Positions 55,101 through 64,000 of a stretch of 64,000 bases of DNA are shown here, piece by piece (position 1 is the stretch's first letter; each line of letters begins with the position of its first letter). The DNA comes from Cyanophora paradoxa. Lineage: Eukaryota > Glaucocystophyceae > Cyanophorales > Cyanophoraceae. The notes beneath the pieces were generated by a model. It made no database searches. It was given only the letters and a program-made list of their open reading frames with translations, and was not told the origin of the DNA. The position numbers and the translations under genes are program-made. The stretch lies in the NCBI GenBank assembly GCA_004431415.1, contig QPMI01000174.1:115209-179208 (forward strand). The letters are read 5' to 3'.

Positions 55101-57458
55101 GCGCTCCCGGCGAGGTGCCGCCGGCCCTCCTCCAGCCCGAAGTCGAACTGCGGCGCACTCGATCAAATTCAAGGAGCTCGAGCGCAAGGCGACGAAGCAA
55201 GGAGGGAGAGTATAAGAGAATAATTAAGAGAAAGCAAGTAAGACCAAGGGACACGCGAATGGGAGAGAGGGGGGCGGGGCGGGGCACCATGAGGCGCCAG
55301 GCGTCGCTGGCGACCTCGAGCCAGCGCCAGAGGCACGCCGCCTCCACCACCCCCGCCTCGGGCCCGAGCGCTAGCTCGCCGCCCCCGCCCCGCGCCCTCG
55401 CCTGCGCCCGCAAGCTTCGAATTCGCCAGGGGTGGGGCGAGGCGGCGGCGGGGGGCCGGACCGCCTCCGTGAGCTCCTGCGCCCGCTCCCGCGCCCTCTT
55501 CGAGTATTCCTCCGTCGCCCGCGGCACATCCCCCGCCGGCGGCTCCTGCCTCGCAATCGATCGCACGGGCAGCCAGCATCAGACCGGGCGCCGCGCCCGT
55601 TTCATTCTCCCGCACCTCGGAGGCGGGAAGGAGGCGCTCGGCGGCGTCTATGAGGCGGCGGCACGCCTCCTGGAAGGCCCGCTCCTCGGGGCCCAGCCGC
55701 ACCACCACCTGCAATCGCACGGCTAGGATAAGTGTACGAGTAAGCAAATTAGAACAGCAGCAAGCTTAAAATCTACGCATACCTTCTCCATGCGCGCCCG
55801 CGACACTGCCGCCCCCAGCTCCTCCTGAGTCGAGTTAGAGTGAAGCTCTAACATTGACGCGGGCGTGCCGCCCGTACCTTGAAATCATCGTGCACGGACT
55901 GGATGCGGGCGCGCATGCGGTCTGAAGAGCGCATGCGGCCTGCATGCAGGGCGCACGCGCGCTGGCTTGAGCGACGCGTCTCGGGGCGGGTCTGAGCTGC
56001 AGGCGTGAGGGCCCGCGCGCACGCATGAGCCTGCGGAGCTCGTTGATGGTGCGCTCGAGGCTCAGGTCCCCCACGACGGGCGTCGCCGTTAGGCCCAGGA
56101 TCTGGCGCGAGGCGAGCTTGATCGTGATCGCAAGCAGGAACCGTTTTCATTAACGTTTGAGGCGTCGATCGCGACGTAGGCGAGGCGGAGCGTGCGGGCG
56201 GGCGCGGGCGCGGACCGAGGGGACGGGGCGGCCGGCGCGGCGGAGCGGGTGGTAGTGCTCGCGGAGGATGCGGTGGAAGGGGTGCTGCTTCTTCACGTGG
56301 TGGCACTCGTCGATCACCTGCGGCGATAGGAATGGCAGGGTCGAACACAGAAGTCCAGCGAAGCTGGCTACACATAGCGCGCACCAAGAGGGCGAAGTGG
56401 TGCAGGGCGGGCCGGTCGGCGTCCTCGCCCGGGGCCTCGAGGGCGCTCAGCAGCAGGCCCGCCGTGCACACGAACCCGTCCTTCTCCCGCAGCTCCCGCC
56501 CCCTGCGCACGCCGCCACGGTGCACGCCGCGCATCACCCGCAGCCGCACCCGCCGGCCGCGGCCGGCCGGGCAGCCGAGCGCAGGGGCGGGGATCGGAGA
56601 CGGGGAAATAAAGGTCGAGGAGTGTGTGTGTACGGCGAACCAGTGGATGCGGGTCCCAGCGGTGTTGGTCCCGATCCGCCACGGCCGGAGCCGCTCCACC
56701 ATGCGCCCGCCCTGTAAGGCAGTCGGCTTTCTGGAGATGCCGGCGTCGAATAACAAAAACGAAATCGACGAGCCTGCTGGTCGGAGAGCGTGTTGGTCTG
56801 CACGATGAACAGAACTGCGCATCGATCGCGATCAGACGGTATCATGATCAAGGAAGGTCCTGGGGTGGCTTCGAATTCCGCGTGCGCGCCCTTCCCGCCT
56901 TGGAGGAGCGCGCGCTCGGCGACCGCCATCGCGACCTCCGTCTTGCCGGCGCCTGCCCGCTCAGATGAGCGCCGGGGAGAGGCCGCAAGGCAGATCTGGA
57001 TCCGGAGGGGAGCTCAAGGAGGTTGGGCGGGTGTGGGCGGAGGGTGGGGGGGGGGGGGGGGGTGGAGGGGGGGGTGGAGGTGGAAAGAAGAGGGGGAGAG
57101 GGGCCGGGGGGGGGAGGGAGAAGAGGGGGCGGAAGAGGATGGGGAAGGGGAAGTGGGGGAAGGGGGAAGGGGATTAAAGGGGAAGCGGGGGGGGGGGGGA
57201 AGGGGGGGAGGGGAAGGGGGCGGGGAGGGAGGACGGAGGGGGAGGGGGGGCACCGGTGGGCAGGCAGACGATGAGGTTCTCGCGGCTCGCGCCGGCCTCA
57301 TCCACGAGGGCCTGCGGCGCGGACGCGGCCGCGCGTGGTCAGCGCGGGGGTTACGCGGGGGCTCGACGCCCGGGGCTGCACCTTCTGATATTCGCGCACT
57401 GCGCAGAAGAGAGGCCAGTCAGTTGCAAGCGACCGCGACTGTAATCTAGCGAGTTCAT
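52152..57458 (-). CDS. Dicer-type DExD/H helicase with dsRNA-binding domains, no RNase III
   Basis: Start ATG 57458 (MNSLDYSR|VREYQK). Helicase core: VREYQKALVDEAG...LIVCLPTG|AGKTEVAMAV (Walker A, split by a polypyrimidine intron at 56957-57249), VLFIVQTNTLSDQQ, IDECHHVKKQHPFHRILREHY (DECH box), ILGLTATPV (motif III), a helical insert (GPEERAFQEACRRLIDAAE), FRAIVFVEERSAAGAL, QRFRDGTVNV, LVATSIAE|EGLDIPSCQLVV and QLVQSRGRARN (motif VI). This is the Dicer/RIG-I helicase type, and DECHH-x-x-K-x-H-P with QSRGRAR favours Dicer. After it come three dsRBD-like segments: about 53350-53690, 52900-53120 and 52160-52430 (GPPHAPLFRVKVRL...GPKRERAEKAAAGAACEEL). The stop is at 52154-52152. No PAZ or RNase III domain is present, so it would need a separate nuclease. 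Confidence 0.75.
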
Positions 57459-57471
57459 GTACCGCGCGCGC

Positions 57472-58042
57472 TCACGCACGTGTGCCGTAGACATTTGGAG
57501 AGAGGTTGAGCTGGTTCAAGTGCCTTGCAAGCTCTTCAGTGCTCCGCCCGGCGTCGAGTCCTGAGCTGTTCCCGCTACCGCTCGCGCTCGAGATAGACCC
57601 CGGCGCATGGACTAAGCTTGGCGGGCCGCTGCTGACGCTACCGACGCTGAACGAGCTCGGCGCAGCTTCAGAGGCAGGCCGGGGCCCTTCGCGATCGGCT
57701 GCAAGGTCGAGGCGCAGCGCGGCGAGCCTCTCAGGGTCCTTGCTGATTGAAAACAGGTCGAGCTCAGGCGGCGCGATGACGATGCTGTAGAACTCGCGCA
57801 GAAGGTTTTTGACATGCTCGCGCGGCGGGTACTTTCGCAGCTTGAGGTCCAGAACGTCCCAGCCTGCGAGAGGATGAGAGCCGGCGGCGCGCAGCAGCGC
57901 ATACGTGCGCACCGCGCATGTCGGCGTCGACGGCGCGTGCGTTCGCCACGAACTCGGCGAACGTCCAGTCGGGCTGAGCGAAGACGACGTAATTGCTGAA
58001 GACGAGCTTCGCCTTGTCGAACACTTGCGCATGAAGCTGCAT
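57472..58042 (-). CDS. Unknown protein next to the Dicer-type helicase
   Basis: From ATG 58042 (MQLHAQVFDKAKLVFSNYVVFAQPDWTFAEFVANARAV) with one or more short introns to AGWDVLDLKLRKYPPREHVKNLLREFYSIVIAPPELDLF, then a Ser/Gly/Pro-rich tail and EELARHLNQLNLSPNVYG, stop TGA 57474-57472. More N-terminal exons may lie at 58260-58330 (ELRAGIFRLNFR), but no ATG was found there. The stop is only 13 bp before the helicase ATG on the same strand, unusually tight even for this compact genome. No family is recognised. Confidence 0.45.
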
Positions 58043-58335
58043 TCCGACCGACCAGAGTGCTGCTCTCCCGCGGAGCCGAAGGCCAAGGCCTCGGCGCCGG
58101 CCACCTCGCTTGCGGCCGACGCGTACGCGCGCGCGCGCGTCGGGCCGTCGGCAGGCCGCGCGCCCTGCGCGTGTTCGCTGGCGCCCGCAATAGCGTATAG
58201 CGAGCTGCCAAGAATTCGCGTACCAGTCCGATACCGGTACCCGTCAAGCTCGAGGTCTGTTCGACCGGAAGTTCAGCCGAAAGATGCCGGCCCTGAGCTC
58301 CCCCTGCGCGCCCTGCCGCAACAAGTGGAGTAAAG

Positions 58336-59248
58336 ATGACTTCGAACACGATGGATGACGAGGCGATTCGGCGTGCGCTCCGCGCGCTGGGCGTGCAGAA
58401 GCCCGCTGCGAAGCTGGTGGAGGCGCTGCGGTCCCCGAAGGCCGAGATTTGGGACCGCATTCGGCTTTTCGATAAGGCGGTTGAGGTGAATGCGCGCCTC
58501 GCTGCGCTGCGGCTTTCTCTCATCTCGGCTCGGTGCATGCGCAGGATCTCTGCGGGCTCTACGTATACGGCGCGTTCCCCGAGGCCGATCAGGGCGCCCT
58601 TACTGACCGGTTCGTGCCGCGCCCGTGTGCTAGCGCGCTGCAGCTGACGCGGCCGCGGCCGCCACACGTGCACATGTACATGTACAGAGTCCATGGACTT
58701 GTAGCGACGAGCGTCGTCGCGCAAGTGGAGCGCCAGGCCGGCCTGAAGGAGAAGTTCGGCCCCGACCTCGCATTGCGCGACGTCATCGCAGCGATCGTGC
58801 GCATTTCCGGCCGCGCCGCCCGAGCGCCGCATGCAGAGCGCTGATCATGAGCGACGCCCTCCAGTTTACACTGCACGCCCCCACGACCGCATCAGATGTG
58901 CTGCATAAGCTGCTCCTCGAGCCGCACGCGAGCAGCGCCGGCAGAAACCCGGTGCGCATGCGGAACCCTGGCCTCGCGCGCACCATCGAGCATCGGGCCG
59001 CGCTCACGCGTCGGGCGATCCGCAGCACGCGCTGGCGCACGAGGTGTGCGGCCCCCTCTCCGTGCACATGGAAGCCACGCCCTGCGGCACCCGCCGGGCC
59101 CAAGTCAAGACTGGTGCGTGCGGTCGAGGCGCGCCGCGCCGCGCCCGCACGCGTACGAGGGACGGCGGTTGATGCCTCGCAGCGCGAGGCGGGTCGTTCA
59201 CGCGGGAGGGGCCGGACAAGCAGTCGGCGACCCACCGGGCATGCCTAG
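58336..59248 (+). CDS. Unknown protein divergent from the helicase cluster
   Basis: ATG 58336 (MTSNTMDDEAIRRALRALG...LVEALRSPKAEIWDRIRLF). Likely further exons: DLCGLYVYGAFPEADQGALTDR (about 58550-58613), VVAQVERQAGLKEKFGPDLALRDVIAAIV, DALQFTLHAPTTASDVLHKLLLEPHASS (from 58856) and HALAHEVCGPLSVHMEATP. These read like real protein, but splice phases are partly unresolved and the end is a guess (TAG at 59246-59248). It could also be the 5' part of the RNase III gene that follows. Confidence 0.4.
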
Positions 59249-59299
59249 CCGCCTTGGTATGCGTCCACCTAGGCCTTGAGCTTGAGCTCGCGCCTTCAA

Positions 59300-62019
59300 C
59301 TGATCTTCGCGGCAGCTGCACGAGTTCCGCACGGTCGACGAGAAGAAGCACCGGCTGCGCCTGGAGGCCCGCGGCGACGGCGGCGTCGCCTGCCTGCGCC
59401 GCCGCGCCCCCGAGGGCGCCGAGAAGGAGGAGGAGGAGGAGCTTTTTGCGGTGGAGCCGGAGGCGGGAGATCTAGATGCGGACCCGGCCGGGGGCGCGGC
59501 GGCCCCCCAGGAGCGCGCGAGCGCCGAGGAGCGGGCCGCCCTCCACTACTACCGCCACCGGCGGGCGCTTCTCGCGCCCGCGGGGGCCCCCGCCGGTGCG
59601 GCCGCGAGACGAGCTGCCGTGACGCCGGCCGGCCTCTAAATGAAGGCCTCCGCAGTCCCGGACCTGGACAAGAAGCTTGTGGAGAGGGCCAAGGAGGTGC
59701 TGCGGGGCAGGGTGCAGGAGCCCGAGGCGCCGCAGCCCGGCGGGGCCGGCGCCCCGGGCTTCGTCCTCCTCTCCGACCTCGCCGCCTACATCGCCCGCAA
59801 GCTGCGCGCCGCCAACCAGGCCCCCGCCGCCGCCCAGTGCGCACGCGCGCCGCCGCGTACCCCGCGCTCCGCCCCGCCCGATGCGTCGGCCGGCGTGCGC
59901 AGGGTGACGGCGGAGCGCCTGGAGGAGGCGCTGCGGACGCGGCCGGAGGCGGCGGGGCGGTTCACGGTGGAGGGCGAGGGCGAGGCGCGGCGCGTGCGCG
60001 CCGACTTCCACTTCGAACGGGACCTCGGCGTCGTGCACCCGACGCTCGCCCCCGAGGCCCGCCCTCCCGCCCTCCCTCCTGCCTCCCCTTCGCTGCGAGA
60101 GCTTGAGTCGTCGCCTGCGCAGAGTGCGCCGGAGGAGCCGGCGGCGACGCTCGTGGCCCGCGCCGACTTCGTGAAGAGCCTGCGGAAGCAGAAGGGGCTC
60201 CTCACCTGCTACGGCCGCCTGAAGAGCATCCCCTTCTTCCCCGCCGCCTTCTTCGAGGCGAGGGACGCCCGCCCGCGGCCGGCCGACGGCGGCGTCCTCC
60301 TGAGCGCGGCCGGGCGCAGGCGAAGGAGATGCACCGGAGCATCGGCAAGCCCCGCGCCGCCCGCGCCGCCGTCGCCGTCTTCGTCGACCTCCGCGCCGCC
60401 GCCAGCGCGGGGTACCCCTTCCTTGTCACCCCGGAAGGTCCCTCCCCTTCTCTCCCCGCCTCGAGCTCGCCGCGGGCGCGCCTCACCGGCGGCGGCGGCG
60501 GGGGCGGCAGGCGTGGTGCTGACGGCGAACGGGCTGCCCATCCCCGAGCGGCACGTCACCCTCGTCCAGGAGACCGCCGCCGGGCCCCCGAAGCCCTTCA
60601 GGCGCTCCGACTTCGTCGCTGCGTCGCAGGTGCAGCCGCCCCGTCGCCCCCACGCTGTTCGCCCGTGACGGCGGCGGGCAGGCCCCCGCGGGAGGCGAGC
60701 AGGCGCCTGAGGCCTCGAGCGGAGAGCCGGAGGCGGTCGCTCCAGCGATGCCGGAGCCGGTCCCTGCACCTAAGGCGCCGGCCGCGGCGCCGGCCGCGGC
60801 GCCGGCCGCCTCCGTGGCTCCCGCCGCGGCGCCGCCCTCGCCGCCGCCCCCTTCGAAGCCCAAGGGCGTGGCCGGGGCCATCTTGGAGTACTACAGGTCG
60901 CGCCGGGCCGGGCCCGCCGGCCTCGAACTGCCGCCCTCCGCCGCCGCCGGCGACGACGACGCGCGCCTCGCCGCCGCCTGCTGCGATGCCCTCGGCCTCC
61001 TCCTCGAGACGGTGCCGCCGCTCGCGCTCGACCCGATCGCGACCCGACCCGTCCTGACGCGTACGCCGGCTCCGCTGCAGCCGGAGGGCGGCGGCGGGCC
61101 GATGCGGGTGTCGCGGCCGTCCCTCACAGACGAGCGCCTCGAGGCGGTGGCCGTCGCCTGCGGCGTGGCGCCCTTTGCCCGCCCGGCGCTCCTGCGGCGC
61201 GCCCTCACGCACTCGACCTACGCCCAAGTCTGCCCCGAGGACGAGGCGCGCGCACGCGCCGCTCTCTTCTTCTTTCTTCCCTCGCCCGCCCGCGCGCCTT
61301 ACTCGGTCGAGACGCGCGCAGGCGGCGGAGAGCTGCAGCTACGAGCGGCTCGAGTTCCTGGGGGACAAGGTCCTCTCCCTCGCCCTCGCCCACGCCGCCT
61401 TCCACGCCACCGCCGGCCGCCCCGGCGCCCACGCCGCCTGGCGCACCGCCCGCGGCCGCATCCAGAGCAACGCCTCCCTCGGTGGAATCGCGGGGCCGGG
61501 GCCGGGCGGCCTGGGCCTGACGCGGCACGTGCGGGCCTGGTCGGGCTTCGACTCGGAGGCGGCGGCGCGGGGGCGGGAGGCGCTGCAGCGGGCGGCGGGC
61601 GGGCGGTGGCAGCCGCCGCAGCCGCTGGCGGAGAGTAAGGTGCCGGGCGACCTGCTCGAGGCCTTCATCGGGGCCATCTACGTCGACAAGGCCCGCCCCA
61701 CCACGCCCCGCCCCGCAAAGCGTCCCCCTCGAGCTCACGATGGGGGCAGGGGCTGGAGGCGGTGGAGCGGTTCGTGCGGGGGGCGGTGCTGCGGCCCGAG
61801 GTGCTCCGGGAGGCCGGCCTCGAGCTCGAGGAGGGCCCCCTCGGTGCGTCGGACACGCGGAGTCGTACCGCAGCTTTGCCGCCCTCCGACTGACCGCCCC
61901 CGCCAGAGCGCGTGGTGCCTCTCAACGCCGGCCACTTCTTCGCCGACGCCGACGAGACCGGTGCGCGCCCCTGGCTTGCGCTCCACTCTGAACTGCAGGG
62001 TTGCAAAGCTCGCCCTTGA
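59300..62019 (+). CDS. RNase III family protein (single catalytic domain)
   Basis: The start is not located. First clear exon about 59317: LHEFRTVDEKKHRLRLEARG. An intron (donor gtgcgg near 59597, acceptor ctccgcag) joins ...APAG to VPDLDKKLVERAKEVLRG and FVLLSDLAAYIARKLRAAN. Then come RVTAERLEEALRTRPEAAG...VRADFHFERDLG (winged-helix-like repeats, perhaps LOTUS-type), ADFVKSLRKQKG, VAVFVDLRAAAS and VVLTANGLPIPERHVTLVQ (possibly PAZ-like). The RNase III domain spans about 61100-61840: LLRRALTHSTYAQ, YERLEFLGDKVLSLAL (signature with catalytic E and D), KVPGDLLEAFIGAIYVD (catalytic D and E) and AVERFVRGAVLRPEVL. No second RNase III domain or dsRBD follows before stops at 61891 or 62017. This is consistent with a dsRNA-processing nuclease that relies on a partner. 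Confidence 0.7.
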
Positions 62020-64000
62020 TGCCGGATGATGCAGGAGAGCTGGCCCGCGCGGCGCCCCGCGCGGGGCGCCCCGCCGGCGAGGGCGGCTCGAGCGCCGGGG
62101 GGTCGGAGGCGGGGGTTGGGGCCGGCGCGGACCCCGTCCTGGGCGGCTTCGAGCGCGTCCGCGGCAACGACAAGCACTCCCGCGGGACGCAGTGCGTGCC
62201 GCCCGCCCGCGAAGCCAGCGCCGGCTCCAAGCCTGAGCCAAGAAGCCGCCTCGAGGAGCTTCGGCCTAACCACAGTCCCGCGCGCGCGCCGCAGCTTCCG
62301 CCTGGCGGACCAGGCCACCTCGTACCGGTGCCCCCCTTCCCTCCCGCCCTCCCTCTCTCTTCTTCGAATTCGGGCTCGAGCCTGGGGCGGGGCGGGGCGG
62401 GGCCAGGTCGGTGGGGGACATGGCCCTCCTCCACGAGCTCATCCTCCGCGCCCACCGCGCCGTCCGCCCGCCGCCTCCCGCCCCCGGCCCTCATCCCCGC
62501 CTCGAGCCGCTCGCCGCTTGCTGCGCAGGGGGAGGTGCACTACACGAACGAGATCCTCACGGGCGTCACGCGCTTCGCCCTCGACCTCGACGGCCTCGAC
62601 TTCTTCCAGGCGCCCCCGCCCCTTCAACTTTACTGATCCCTGTCTGGACCTCTATCTGGACCCTGCTTAGAAGCTGCCTGTATCTAAATTCGAACGTCTT
62701 CCCCAAATTTAAGCTTCCCAAACGCCACCCTCTTCTCATCTCCTTCTCGCGCAGGAGGTGGGGCGGGATGCCTCCGGGGGCGTGGCGAGGGTGGCGGGGC
62801 TGGTGCAGGGGGCGCTGCGGGCGCTGCTCCCCGAGGACACCGACGTCGCCTGCGTCCTCCTCGACGCCTCCAACCCCACCAAGGTCCGCGCTATCTGGGT
62901 CTATCGCCAGTGTGTAATTGGCGCTCTTTCTTAGGCTCGAGGGCCCCTTTCTTCCTGGGGCCGGCCCCGCTAGCTCCGCACCCCTGTCCCTCCTGATCGC
63001 GATCGACGGCGGCGCAGCGCTCGCAGCACGTGCACTGGCCGGGGGTGCACCTGCGGCTGGAGGACTGCCGCCGCCTCCTCGACTGGCTCGCCTGCCGCCT
63101 CGCCGCCGACTGCACCGCCCTCGAGCTGGCAGCGCCGGCGCCGGCGCCGGCGCTTGCGCCCGAGCTCGAGGCGAGGGCCGAGCCGGGAGCTGCGGCGGAG
63201 GCGGGGAGCGGGGGGCGTCTCGGCCGCAAGCCGGACGGCCGGGCGCCCCTCGAGATGCCTTCGCACGTGCCCGAGTTCCCGCCCGCCGCCCCGGGTGCGC
63301 ACGCTCCGTTCCCGCCCTCCTCTCGCCGCACGCGCCGCCCGGCGAGCCCCGCGGCAGAGAGCTCGAGCACACGAGAGCGGCCGGAGCCCGACCCGGGCCG
63401 CGAAGGCTGCCGCGGGGGCGCCTGGCCCATCTCTGCGGATCCGGAGATCGGGGGGACAGCGCCGGCGCCGGAGCCCGGCGCGGCGGCGGGGAGCGACGAG
63501 AGCGAGGAGGAGGAGGCGGCGGGGGCGGCTGCGGTCGTCGGGGACGCTTCGGCGGCGCAGGCGGCGGCGGAGGAGAAGGCGGGGAGGGAGGGGGAGGTGC
63601 GGGAGGCGGCGTACTGGCGCAAGCGACTGGACCCCGACGTCTACCTCAGCAGGAAGCTCCGCGTCTACCTCTCCGACAAGTTCGACGACAAGACCAAGTG
63701 CGCTCTTCCCGTCCCAGTGTATACTCAATTATAATAACCGCCTGTCGTTGCTTCCGTCCATCTCACTGCGTGGGGGCGCGTCCCCGCAGGCGGCCGGCGG
63801 GGCGGACGCTGGTACAGCACGCGGGCGGGCCGCTGGTCGACGAGACGGGACGGCCCGTCACGAGCGGCCCCGGCGGGGCCCCGGCCTTCCTGACCCACCG
63901 CGAGGTACGCAAGCGCGCCGCAGGGCGCTGCGGGCCGCGCCTGAGGGCGGCTGCAGGTCCTGCGCCTCACCTGCCTGCGGGACCCGGGCGGCTGGGCGCC
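62019..64000 (+). CDS. AEP-superfamily (PrimPol-like) primase, 3'-truncated by window
   Basis: A candidate start, ATG 62019, overlaps the possible RNase III stop as TGATG. Spliced exons: MPDDAGELARAAPRAGR..., GGFERVRGNDKHSRGT|HFRLADQATSYR|SVGDMALLHELILRAHRA|GEVHYTNEILTGVTRFALDLDGLDFF (metal-binding DxD, AEP motif I)|EVGRDASGG...DVACVLLDASNPTK|RSQHVHWPGVHL (S-x-H motif II)...CRRLLDWLACRLAAD. A long acidic low-complexity insert follows (63120-63590), then YWRKRLDPDVYLSRKLRVYLSDK|RPAGRTLVQH (VY...LR...S-K, motif III region), then FLTHRE|VLRLTCLRD at the window end. The motif order matches archaeo-eukaryotic primases such as PrimPol. All splice phases agree. One intron uses a GC donor. The role could be damage-tolerant priming, or a mobile-element-derived primase. 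Confidence 0.6.

Overview
The window is nuclear-type DNA of a GC-rich, intron-dense eukaryote, most likely a photosynthetic protist. Host genes have many very short introns (about 50-100 nt), C-rich on the sense strand, ending in (c/g)cag and starting with GT or, repeatedly, GC. A DUF3598-like gene and a plant/alga-type LREDFCGT methyltransferase favour an alga (haptophyte or pelagophyte grade), but the species cannot be fixed from sequence alone. All host gene models are hand-spliced from reading-frame continuity and protein-family resemblance; exon edges are predictions.

Layout. (1) 1-4052: 3' part of a non-LTR (LINE-type) retrotransposon with reverse transcriptase (YADD), RNase H (D-E-D-H-D) and a terminal zinc knuckle, split over two frames. 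(2) About 5150-11473: an AT-rich island unlike everything around it, with virus-type packaging ATPase, candidate double-jelly-roll major capsid protein, two related minor capsid proteins and an unknown gene, then about 1.3 kb of inverted and direct repeats, ending in a perfect 27-bp-arm hairpin. It looks like an endogenous polinton-like virus or virophage fragment without replication or integrase genes. (3) From 11474: a sodium/solute symporter (SGLT/SLC5 type) gene whose 5' half is missing exactly at that hairpin. (4) 17.0-44.7 kb: tightly packed host genes: DUF3598-like, PEX4-type E2, a SAM methyltransferase, a Cys/His-repeat protein, a multidomain RNA-type methyltransferase, an F-box/LRR protein with 22 CAG codons, a small acidic/basic protein, coiled-coil and low-complexity proteins, a polytopic membrane protein, a PP2C phosphatase and a BAR-SH3-SH3 protein. 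(5) 45.7-51.6 kb: four copies of a 1.58-kb tandem repeat. (6) 52.1-64.0 kb: a Dicer-type helicase with dsRNA-binding domains, two unknown genes, a single-domain RNase III protein and a PrimPol-like (AEP) primase running off the right edge.

Most noteworthy: the helicase/dsRBD protein (52152-57458) and the RNase III protein (about 59300-62019) look like the two halves of a Dicer encoded by neighbouring divergent genes. The gene at 24691-28076 joins a ProRS-like anticodon-binding domain, a Cys/His motif, an RRM and a TGS1-like methyltransferase in one polypeptide. The capsid-gene island interrupts a transporter gene at a hairpin that may be a viral terminus.
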